Positions 51,684-64,000 of a stretch of 64,000 bases of DNA are shown here, piece by piece. The notes beneath the pieces were generated by a model that did no database searches, was not told the origin of the DNA, and saw only the letters and a list, made by a program, of their open reading frames with translations. The position numbers and the translations under genes were made by a program. The stretch comes from Chamaelirium japonicum (lineage: Eukaryota; Streptophyta; Magnoliopsida; Liliales; Melanthiaceae), in assembly GCA_947650365.1 (NCBI GenBank), contig OX393550.1, positions 73,437,478 to 73,501,477 on the forward strand, written 5' to 3'. The stretch's first letter is position 1, and each line of letters begins with the position of its first letter.

Positions 51684-52164
51684 TCATGTGAGCGCACTTT
51701 TTCTTTCTTCAAAGCCGAGAACCCACTTTTCTTCACCCAAACAGAAGATCATATGGCCCAATCCTCGATAACTCGAAGGGCTGCTTTGTCCATCTTTTGC
51801 GTTACTCTTTAAAATAGCAAAGGGTGTAGTCGGACCACTCGTTGGAAACAAGAAGTCACTTTTGGCATTCTTCAAGTCCCAATACATCATGCGCCTTTAG
51901 CAAATACTTTCTAAAGAAGTATTCGAGAGGGATCTCCTTTCCCTCCTCTTCTACCTCCTCAACGGCGCGGAGGATCGTCCAAACATTTCTCGATAGTTGG
52001 CCGGGGCAAAGGTCGCATGCCTCTAGGACTCCAATGCTGAATTGGCAGAGAGGAAGACGGCTCCCCGACAACAACTGACCAACTGAGATAACCAGCCCAC
52101 TACCAGACGCCCGATTCATGCAGTTATCCACATTGAAACTCGATAACGTAAACTGGTTCACCAC
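51684..52164 (-). pseudogene. Remnant of a plant transposon gag-like protein, spacer copy 2
   Basis: An open minus-strand frame at 51856-52164 (102 codons) reads ISVGQLLSGSRLPLCQF, EACDLCPGQLSRNVWTIL and IPLEYFFRKYLLKAH, and is continued by another frame to 51684. The Pro-Leu start and the CPGQLSxNVW block resemble the putative gypsy-type transposon domain of plants. About 280 bp just upstream (52169-52447) are absent from copy 1. Confidence 0.4.
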
Positions 52165-52866
52165 CTACTGGATGGTGAATGACTTTTTCATGAGCTCTAG
52201 AAAGAAAAACATGAAAGGAAGTGCCTGCGTTGAGTTTGACCAATCGACGGCTTTACGCTTTGAAGAAACATGAGCAGGAGTTGCAGCCATCGATCAAACG
52301 TCTGTGGAACTTGGCTGCGACAGTCGGAGCAGAGGGGCGGCAAAGCTTGAAAATCGCGACAGAGTTCAAGAACCACAGAGAAATTACATGGAGCTAAAAT
52401 TGCCGAGGGGTTGGGTGAAAATAAACTTTAACAACCACCAACATTTATAAGAAGACCTCGAAGGAATTCGAAAGGTCGCATTAAATACGATATGATGCTT
52501 GCCGTTTACAGTAAGTCGGTCTATCCGCTTGCGACATGTGTACAACGAAAAAATTAGCAAAATAGCAACCTGTAAAAAAAATTTAGTTTATGATTGACGG
52601 TAAAATATACAGGATGAAACGTAACCATCCTTAGGGGAAAACACACCCCATGTAAAGAGCCGCAAAGTAGGCAGAATATCTCCTCAAAGGAGCATACTTC
52701 CTGTCAAGGTGGAGCAAATTTTTTTTTTTTTTTTTACGCGCCCATTTGTCAACCCATCCATTAATACCGACCAAGTGGGTGAGATTGATCCCAGGTGTAG
52801 AACCCTTATTGTGGAGAAGCATAGTGTCCCTTTTTAGGCTCGTACCATCATTATGAACCCGCCGAG

Positions 52867-53547
52867 TAGGGGTGTTCATCAGTTCGGGTTGACCCGCCAA
52901 ATCGAACCGAATCGGTCTATTTGGTTTGGTTTGGATCGGGTATTTTTGACCGTTCGGTTTGGTTCGGTTTCAAAAAAAAAAAACCCGCTATGGTCGGTTC
53001 GGTTCTGGGTTGTGAGTTTTTTTAACCCGAACCAACCCAACATGAACCATTGGTACTATAACCTTAGTAGTTACTACTATACAGTATACAGTCTCACTAA
53101 TATTGTACATTACATGGTGGTGACCCCAATTACCATCATTCGGTGCATTCAAAACTTTCAAGTGTTTAACAGTGTGATGAAACTAAAAAGTGAAGGGTGT
53201 TACCCACATAATTACTAGCACCCTCAAATCCCAACTTATGAAATATCTCAAAGTGAAAAAATTAAGGGTGTTACTAGTAATTCTATAGGGGCAAATAGCA
53301 GCACCCAAAGTTAAAGGTTTAAAAATGAAATCTGATCAAACTCAGCGACTCAACCATTCACGCCTCACGGTGTGATAGCGAGCGATTTGAAAGACCCGCA
53401 GAACCGAACCTAACTTTTCTGGTTTGGTTTGGTTCGGTTTTTACCAAGGAATGTTTTGGTTCGGTTCCATTTTCTAGAGAATCGATCAACTTCCGTTCGA
53501 TTCCAAATTTATAAAAAAACCGAGCCCTCAAACCATGAACACCCCTA
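52867..53547. mobile_element. hAT-like non-autonomous element, 681 bp
   Basis: It has perfect 13-bp inverted ends TAGGGGTGTTCAT. The flanking 8-mers are CCGCCGAG (52859-52866) and CCACCAAG (53548-53555). Both differences are CpG to CpA, as expected of decay of methylated cytosine on the other strand, so this reads as an original 8-bp duplication. Copy 1 of the spacer lacks it (about 7650-7740), although that region also has other changes. It is rich in GGTTCGGTTTGG motifs and has no coding capacity. Confidence 0.8.
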
Positions 53548-53555
53548 CCACCAAG

Positions 53556-55540
53556 TGGACATGATTCCCCTCCTCAGAGGACCAGACCTGCCATAAGGGC
53601 GGGATAAGCAAGCCGCTGGCGGGTACAGAACCCGCTGAAGACTTTAATTTGGGCCACTCCAGTACTAGAACAAGTTAGGACCCATCCAAGTATAAACCCT
53701 ACCACGGCGAGTCATAAGGGGGAAATTATGGGGACACAAAATAACTAGCCCTTCACTTGGCAATACCAGTAGAAGCTCCCTGAAGATGATAGACTTTGAC
53801 GAGTCAAGCAAGGGCAAAATAGGGTTGAATCTCTCATCCCCTTCAAAACAGAACCTGGCTACCCCTTCGACGAAGAGAGCACGCTAAAACTCTTCTTTCG
53901 AACGAAGAAAACATATTCCTAGGACCCCTAAAGCAGAATAATACACTACGCTTCGTCTCCCTTCCAAAGACAGTCCATCGCACATAAATGAGAGGACCAA
54001 CTCAAACCAACCCTGAAATTACCCTATCTACGTGTGGATTCCATATAGAGGGACCAGTGGGAGGTATGACCGGAACGCGATGGTCTCTACAAAATTATAC
54101 CTCCTACGATCGCCCTGATCAAGATTCGGGTAGATTAAACTTTAAGTTATGATATGTTTTCGATCGACTCACCGCAGAATATTACAATTTGCATACATAG
54201 ATGATTAGATGTTTGGTGGTTCTCTCTCCCTCTCTTACAAAGTATTATCAATTTAGGGGTTTCTATGGAGTGATGGGCATAAGTATACAAGGCTTGCATT
54301 CATAATATTAAATAGCACACACATGTTTTTACGAGAAAACCCTTTATGGGAAAAAACCTCGATAACTTCGCACTGGATGGTGAGAGAAATCCAATAATCT
54401 TCAAAGGTCCGACTACAAACTTGGAACCAAGTTTGTATGGGGCCTGTTCGAGAACTACACCAATAGACCCCTCCTCTCCACGCTGCCTTCTGTCTTGCTC
54501 CTTTTAGCTCTTCGTGAGCTCCTTGTTCGGCTGCCTATACGATGCTCCAAGACCATGGCCCTAATGTTTACCTGAGTCATCGCTCGGACTTCCGTACTTC
54601 ACACACTCGAAGACACCAACGCTCATCCCCGCAGAACCCAAACGTGCCCAAAGATAAATCGTACCCCACTGTGAATGGTAGCATCCTTTAAGGGACTACT
54701 TTGCTGAAGTAATCCATTCGACGGACCCCAAAGTAATTATGCCGCTAAACACCCATGCTATACTAACGGGAATTAGGGTTCTTCTTCCCATTTCACACGT
54801 GCAAGACCTGACCCTCTTTCGTTTCACATGGAAGAACTCAATAAATGGGAATTGCAAGGGTAGGATAGAGAGTAACCAAAATAAACCCCACTTAACCTAA
54901 GTAAAGGGATTAAATCGATATTCCAACAAGGAAAAATATAAAACTTTAATTAAAAAATCAAAGCATGCATGGTGAAAAAAAAACTACAAGCCAATAGGAT
55001 CTTACCTTAGGTGGTAGAGCTTGCAAGGAGGAAGAAGGGGAGATAATAATTTTCAAGTTAATCTCCTACAAAATTCCCAAAGAATCTCTTCTTCTCAAAA
55101 TTTTCACACAGGAAATGGGGTATTCATACAATAACGCATGGAATAAGTGGTCCGAACAACTATTCGGACGGCTAACCTCTCCGGCCCAAACAGCTGTTCG
55201 GATGGCAAACCCAACAACCAAGAAGACACTAAAGGCAGTTTGAATAGCCATTCAGACGCTCAGTGTCAAAAAGTCCCTATTGGTCAGGCCCACTAAAACC
55301 TTGTCCGACCTTATGTATAGGAGTCAGAACAGCTGGTCGAACCTAGAACACAAGGGGTTTGAACAGTTGTTCGGACCAAGAACACTAAGGGTCCGAATAG
55401 TTGTTTGGATGCCTAGCTAGTGTGGACTTCCTACAGTTAGAAAATTCTACGTGTTGGATCCTCTCGACTAAGACTCAACGAAGCCAAAACTCGACATGCG
55501 CAAACATCGATAAAAGATACGATCGATAAAACCGATGCAA
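53556..55540. repeat. Unclassified spacer repeat, copy 2
   Basis: It is homologous to about 7740-9640 of the first spacer. The palindrome cluster recurs at about 55148-55405. No recognisable gene is present on either strand. Confidence 0.45.
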
Positions 55541-56001
55541 GCGAAATCGATGAAATCATGTAAGAGCAAAACCCAAATACTGTTTAGGTTTCGAGGGTGT
55601 TGCCACCAAACCCCTAATAGGGGCGCTGCCCTTGGACCCCACAAGCTCTATGGTGAGGAGCAACCAGTTATCAGGAATTACCCAATCATGGAGAATCTGG
55701 ACATAGGCCTGAGTCTCTTCATCGCTAAGGTGAAAGGAACCCACAAGCTTCCCAACCCTCTTGTGAAGACATCAATAGTGCTCCTCAAAAAGTTTAAATG
55801 CGAAGGAGGCATATTAGTGAGCTAAGCACATACCCAAGAGATACTACATTGATGGGGGGCTTTAGCACCAACCACTCAAGCACTAGACTCTACACCACTC
55901 TCCAAAACCCTGAAACTTCTGCAGAAAAATCAGTAACAGCATCTTGCAAGTCCAGTGCACCACAATCAGCAACAGCACCCCCAGCATACTGATTTTCAGC
56001 A

Positions 56002-57273
56002 TCAAATTGCTACACCACTCGGGCTCCTATCATTTGATGAATTGGGGTGCGGTTTGTAAATCGAAAGATCAAGGAGGCCTGGGGATTATTCACCTTTGAG
56101 ACCATAACAGGGCGATGCTCGACAAATGGTGGTGGCATCTTCAGCAAGATCAAGATGATAACTGGAGTAGGATTATTCGTGCAAGATACTTCAAAAGATT
56201 CTTGGCTCTTCATGTGCGTAGCAGACGAACGGGGAAGATCTCCTACTTCTGGTGGGGTATTGTGAAGGTGGGCCAAGTTTACAAATGTGGCAACCAGCTG
56301 ATGCTTGGCAACGATAGGATTATCCGGTTTTGGGAAGATAGGTGCCTCGGGGAGATGCCTTTGTGCAGTCTCTTCCTGGAGCTGTACGCTCAGGCTAGGA
56401 GGACCTCAGCTACAGTCTGCTCACAGTGTTCTATTGAGAATGGCGTCACCGTCTGGAGGCCTCGCTTTCTGGCTGAGGTTTCTCCCTCTCTCTCTCAATC
56501 CTTGAGTAATCTGATGACTGTTCTCTGCCTTGTCTCTATCAAGTCGGACAGGGATAGAGCCAGTTGGCGATGGATTTCGACAGGCTCCTTCTTCGTAAAG
56601 TCCTTCTATCGATTCCTCAATTTTGGTGGTACGGTGAGTCCCTTTGCTAAGGCATTGTGGCGTACTCGGGCCCCGTTACGTTTTAAGAATTTTTATGTGG
56701 CTAGCTCTGCATAACCGTATCCTCGCTTGGGCTAATCTCCAGAGGCGGCAGCACCCTAACCTTCCTGAGGTCTCTTGCCCTTTATGTGATCACCCGCTGG
56801 AGACTGTGAACCATCTGCTCTTGAACTGCTCCTTCTCCAAACTGATTTGGGGTAGATTACGGACCAAGCTTTGTTTGGGTATCCGTCCAGCGACTATTGG
56901 TTCTCTCTGGACTAAGTGGCGCAAGAAGTGAGTTTCGAATCAAATGCGCCTAGAGTGGGACCTTCTGGTTGTGGTGGTTTGCTAGGTGATCTAGTCCGCT
57001 AGGAATCACTTAATCTTCAATGGCGCTGCAACTTCTTCGGAAGGGATGCTTCAGCAGGTGAAATGCCTTCTGCTTTCGTGGATGCCCTCACGGAAGTAGT
57101 AGGATCTCGCCTAGACTCCTTTCTCTGTACTGTGTTTTGATCTCTTCGTGTCTTGTTCTTGTACTTTCCTCTTCTTTTTTAATAAACTGGTAGGGGTCTA
57201 GGCCAACCCCCCCCCCCCCCCCCCCCCCTCCCCACACACACACACAATCTCCTAGAGGGAATCTTTATAAAAA
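56002..57273 (+). mobile_element. 5'-truncated L1-type LINE insertion
   Basis: It is flanked by an 11-bp duplication GATTTTCAGCA (55991-56001 and 57274-57284). The first spacer lacks the insert, where GATTTTCACAAGCAACAAC is continuous near 10100. It carries the 3' end of ORF2 on the plus strand, then an AATAAA-like AATAAACTGG (57180), a run of about 22 C, a CA repeat and a short A-rich end. Truncation at the 5' end with a target duplication of this size is usual for LINE insertion. Confidence 0.8.
56036..57110 (+). pseudogene. LINE ORF2 C-terminus with reverse-transcriptase zinc-binding domain (zf-RVT)
   Basis: Joined frames read NWGAVCKSKDQGGLGIIHL*DHNR, LDKWWWHL, then IRFWEDRCLGE. After a frameshift near 56690 comes FMWLALHNRILAWANLQRR, with the zinc-binding segment CPLCDHPLETVNHLLLNC and LIWG. 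It ends in ARNHLIFNG. This is the C-terminal third of an L1-type ORF2; endonuclease and RT core are absent. The stop at about 56092 looks like CGA to TGA. Confidence 0.85.
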
Positions 57274-57284
57274 GATTTTCAGCA

Positions 57285-58680
57285 GCAACAACAACCACAG
57301 CATTAGCTCACGCAGCATCAGCAGCGATAACCACAGTATCATCATCAGCACCTAATACAGCAGCATTATCAGCCGCAACACCAATAGCACCATCAGCATG
57401 AGCATGCTGATCACCACCAGCAATCTGCATCTCATTAGCATCAGCACACACAGCAACAGCAGCAGCTACCTTGGCATAATCCGCAGAACCAATTACAACA
57501 GCAGCAACATCAGCCACAGAAAAGCAACAGCCATAAGATGAGCCCCTGCCACCTGATAGTCAGCACCATCCTCACCCAAAACTGCAAACATAGAGGATGA
57601 GCCAAGGGGTGCTACAGCATTCTTAGTAGCCTCCACATGGAGCAAGGGACCCTTCCCTTTATTCTTCCCCCTCACAGGAGCAACTTGCCATCCTTCCTCA
57701 CAAGATCCATGCCCGGAACCTCATGAACTATAGAACCTCACAAGATTCATGCCCGGAACCCCTTTAGTATTAGCCCTTATAGGATGTGCTTACATGCCCC
57801 TTCACTGTGATCACAAGAATTGCACACCCGACACTGAGAAGGTAAATAAGTCTTCTGCACTGAGTTGAAATTTCGTTTATCATCATAGGCATCAACCTCA
57901 TAAATAAGATCACGCTCGATGTTGACTTCCACGCAAATTCAGGCATAGATGAGTCGTCCTCCTTCTTTCTTAGTCACCACAGCAGTTGTAGGCTAGGCTT
58001 GTCCATGTTGGTTGGGTGACCAACAACACTCCCCATTCGACATAATATTTCCCAAGACCATAGTTCCTCATTAAAATTAGGGAAGCGGACCCAAAGGGAG
58101 ACTTTATCGAGAATATCCCTACCACATTGTAAATCCCTTGCCCATCGCTTGAGGATCACCGGCCTACCTTGGAAATTCCAAGGTTCCCCCATCAAGGACC
58201 CTAAGGAAATCCATCTCATCAGCAAGTTTAAAAATAACGATACCATTATCACGCAAAATGACCTCGAAACCTTCCTTAGGCTGCCAAAGACGAGACATTG
58301 TAGCCTTTAACTGAGGGAAGAAGGGTCTTCTACCAAGCACATCTCCCACAAGAGCATTTGCCCAATAACTTCTGTTCTTGTCAAGCTCAGCCTTCGGCAA
58401 ATAGCAACTCGCTTGCCATTAATAATGCCTGGATCAAAGTAAGCCAATTTCATATCTGCAACAGAGATCTCTGAGAGGGGAGAAACCATGGACACCAACC
58501 CTGATGCAGCAGCACCCACACACTCAGCAACAGGATTCTGCACTTCAACGAATCAACTCCCACTCTACCCATAGAAATAGATGGCAATGGAACCCCATGA
58601 ATCCGAGGGCTATGAAGAGAAAATAGTTGGGGTGGAAACTCCTGATCTGATCCCTTAGCAGTTTGCACAGCACCAGCCCC
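57285..58680 (-). pseudogene. LINE ORF1 with DUF4283 and zinc knuckle, copy 2
   Basis: The minus strand gives an N-terminal low-complexity part, then AELDKNRSYWANALVGDVLGRRPFFPQLK, GFEVILRDNGIVIFKLADEMDFLRVL, RPVILKRWARDLQCGRDILDKVSLWVR and a CCHC knuckle near 57800-57840. The C-terminal tail is Ala-rich (57308-57517). It lacks the Helitron and copia insertions of copy 1 and so preserves both empty sites (58035-58036 and about 57627). Its N-terminal end is truncated beside the kinase C flank. Frameshifts and stops are present. Confidence 0.78.
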
Positions 58681-58887
58681 AACTGATGAATTTCACTTAA
58701 AGATCTATCACTAAGAACATACATATGCATGAATTTTTTGAGACACTATGCTAACATACATCATTGCTAAGTCAATATATGCCAATACCTTGGTGGTAAG
58801 CTAGAGATAATGATCACAAATTTCAAGTCTGAAACATTTAATTATATTGATGCCATTTACAATATACATTCCTTTTTCATGAAATTT

Positions 58888-62026
<3,139 letters not shown>

Positions 62027-62430
62027 GCGTGTAACAGAAATTGTAATCAAAACCTTTGGAACTTCATTGGTATCCTTCAAGAAATTAAAGCCCCCTAAGA
62101 AAGTTACGACTCCAGAGAGCTACAAAGAAAAAGGAAGGTTGGTGGAGTTGAATGTTGGGGCGTTCAAACTGCGGTCAAAGTAACGACTTTGTCTTGCGGC
62201 CGCCAGATAGAATGTTGGGGCCTTCAAACCGTGGCCAAAACATTCAAAGCATTGAAGGCCAGACCAATTTTTATTTCAAGACAGGTACTAAGGAAAAAAT
62301 AAAAGGAACAAAGTCTTCATGGAGAAATTTCTAAAGGATGAATTTGTGTCCATCCAACTAGTCTATATAACATGGAACGTCGGATTTGTGTTGAATGGAC
62401 AAAACGGAATTGCTGACTAAGACAAGCTGA
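62027..62430. other. 5' flank of kinase C; no gene seen
   Basis: This sequence is not homologous to the flanks of A and B. Two GAATGTTGGGGC(C/G)TTCAAAC units lie near 62151 and 62211. No clear core promoter element stands out. Confidence 0.5.
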
Positions 62431-62466
62431 CTAGATAAAAAAATTACTCTCTTTTTCTCCATCCTC

Positions 62467-62508
<42 letters not shown>

Positions 62509-63209
62509 TCTATCTCTCTCTCTTCCCGATTTTCTCTCTCTATCTCTCTCTCTGTCTCTCTCTCTCTCTCTCTCTCCGTATTTCTTTCTCTTTCCCCGTA
62601 AGGAAGGGGGGAATAAGAGAGATCGCGAGGAAGAAGGGGGAGTCACCAGATTTTCGGGGAGAGAGAGGGACGATCACGAAGAGGCTCGGGTACAGCTGCA
62701 GACGGCTGGGACTGGAAAGAAGAGAGAGAACCCAAGGTGGGAGTGAGAGAAGTTCGGTCTTTCCCCGTAAGGAAGGAAGGGAATAAGAGAGATCGTGAGG
62801 AAGAAGGGGGAGTCGCCAGATTTTTAGGGAGAGAGAGGGACGATCACGAAGAGGCTCGGGTACAGCTGCAGACGACTGGGATTGGAAAGAAAAGAGAGAA
62901 CCCGAGGAGGGAGTGAGAGAGAAGTTCGGTTAGAGAGAGATTTAAGGAAGAGAGAGAATCAGATGGCTGCGATCAGTTTTAGAGAGAGAGAGAGAAAGAG
63001 TGGGTATGAGAGAGATTCAGAGAGAGAAAAGATATGGAAAGAGAGAGAGAGAGATTTTCGAGAGGATGCGCAACCTGGTGTCTTGAAGAGGGAAGAGGAG
63101 CGATCGGGGTAGAGAGAGAAGAGATCAGATGAGAGAGAATCGGATGGCTGTGATCAGTTTTAGGAAGAGAGGGAGGGGTTATGAGAAAGATTTAGAGAGA
63201 AAAAGATAT

Positions 63210-63253
<44 letters not shown>

Positions 63254-63778
63254 TCTTGAGAGGGTGCGTGACCTGGTGTCTCGGAGAGGGGAGAGGAGTG
63301 ATCGGGGTAGAGAGAGAATAGATCGGATGAGAGAGAGGTTCTCGAAAGGGTCTGGACGGTTGTGATCTCTGGATCGAGAAAGACAGAGAGAGATCCCGCG
63401 AGGAAGAGTAACGTGCATGGCTGGACACGTTAGAGAGGGGGACGGCTGTGATGCGGACCGTGGACGGTTGCGATCGGGTTCGAGAGAGTATGTGTTGTGT
63501 TTGAGAGAGAGGGATCTGATGAGAAAGAGGACCAGGGACGGTTGCGATTGTGCATGAATGGGCTCCGGTAGGGTGATGAAGATAATGGCAATTGTGCTGA
63601 CACAACTAACCCGTTTAGTAAATGGGTCGGGTCCGGGTATTGTCTCCAACCCGTTTGACCCATTTAAGACCTGTGACGACTCATTTAAAAATCAATGGGT
63701 CGAGTCGGGTCTACCCAGCATCAAACGGAACCGCTGACTAGTATAAGCTGACTAGACAAAAAAATTACCTCTTTTTCC

Positions 63779-63815
<37 letters not shown>

Positions 63816-64000
63816 TGACTCTCTTTCTCTCTCTCTTTTTGATTTTCTCTCTCTCTCCCCGTATCTCTTTCTCTTTCCCCATAAGGAAGGACGGGAATAA
63901 GAGAGATCACGAGGAAGAAGGGGGAGTCGCCAAATTTTCAGGGAGACAGAGGGACGATCACAAAGAGGCTTGAGTACAGCTGTAGACGACTGATATTGGA
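62431..64000. repeat. GA/CT-rich duplicated repeat region
   Basis: CT microsatellites at 62470-62580 are followed by a unit starting CCCCGTAAGGAAGG (62594-62760), repeated in tandem at 62766-62930 and again at 63876-64000. The lead-in GCTGACTA...AAGCTGACTAGA also recurs (about 62412 and 63731), so a block of about 1.3 kb is repeated and runs off the window. Long low-complexity frames on both strands are artefacts of the GA repeats. Confidence 0.8.

Noticed and set aside
62882..63649. GA/CT-derived open frames up to 156 codons
   Set aside because: Arg-Glu or Ser-Leu repeats that come from dinucleotide repeats on both strands; there is no domain.

Overview
The window is nuclear DNA of a flowering plant. 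The evidence is a seven-exon G-type lectin (S-domain) receptor kinase family with GT-AG introns, and typical angiosperm transposons: Ty1/copia, Athila-like Ty3/gypsy, a LARD-like element, a Cassandra-type 5S-bearing LTR, En/Spm (CACTA), hAT-like short elements, a small Helitron and L1-type LINEs. I cannot name the species. The first kinase exon is GC-rich at its 5' end and later exons are AT-rich, which would fit a monocot, but this is weak evidence.

Three tandem receptor-kinase genes lie on the minus strand: A (919-4095, intact, 846 aa), B (33755-36885, broken by a 1-bp deletion at the end of exon 1 and carrying a GC splice donor) and C (58888-62026, intact, 856 aa). Exon lengths are conserved in all three (exon 1 about 1.3 kb, then 108, 221, 211, 238, 151 and 309 bp). 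A is mosaic: its ectodomain and 5' flank match B, while its membrane and kinase exons match C.

The A-B and B-C spacers are two copies of one ancestral segment: 5' flank, Athila pol fragment, unclassified repeat, then LINE ORF1 on the minus strand. Each copy later took its own insertions, so each serves as the empty-site control for the other. In A-B, a copia element (10441-31487) entered the LINE ORF1 tail. A LARD-like element (17648-28963) then entered the copia RNase H region. A hAT-like MITE (30791-30976) sits in the right copia LTR, and a 313-bp Helitron (31897-32209) in the LINE ORF1. In B-C, a 9.9-kb CACTA element (40231-50118) entered the Athila pol, a 681-bp hAT-like element lies at 52867-53547, and a truncated LINE at 56002-57273.

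The LARD carries, between two primer-binding sites, a Cassandra-like module (79-bp internal segment, polypurine tract and a 340-bp LTR with a 5S rRNA-derived Pol III promoter). Its layout is what integration of a one-LTR circle at the shared 12-bp PBS would give. This is the most unusual structure in the window.

All transposon coding regions seen are decayed. The probable functional genes are kinases A and C. A 500-N gap (38252-38751) is flanked by near-identical 0.65-kb sequences and is probably an unmerged contig overlap. The right end (62.4-64 kb) is GA/CT-rich repeat.
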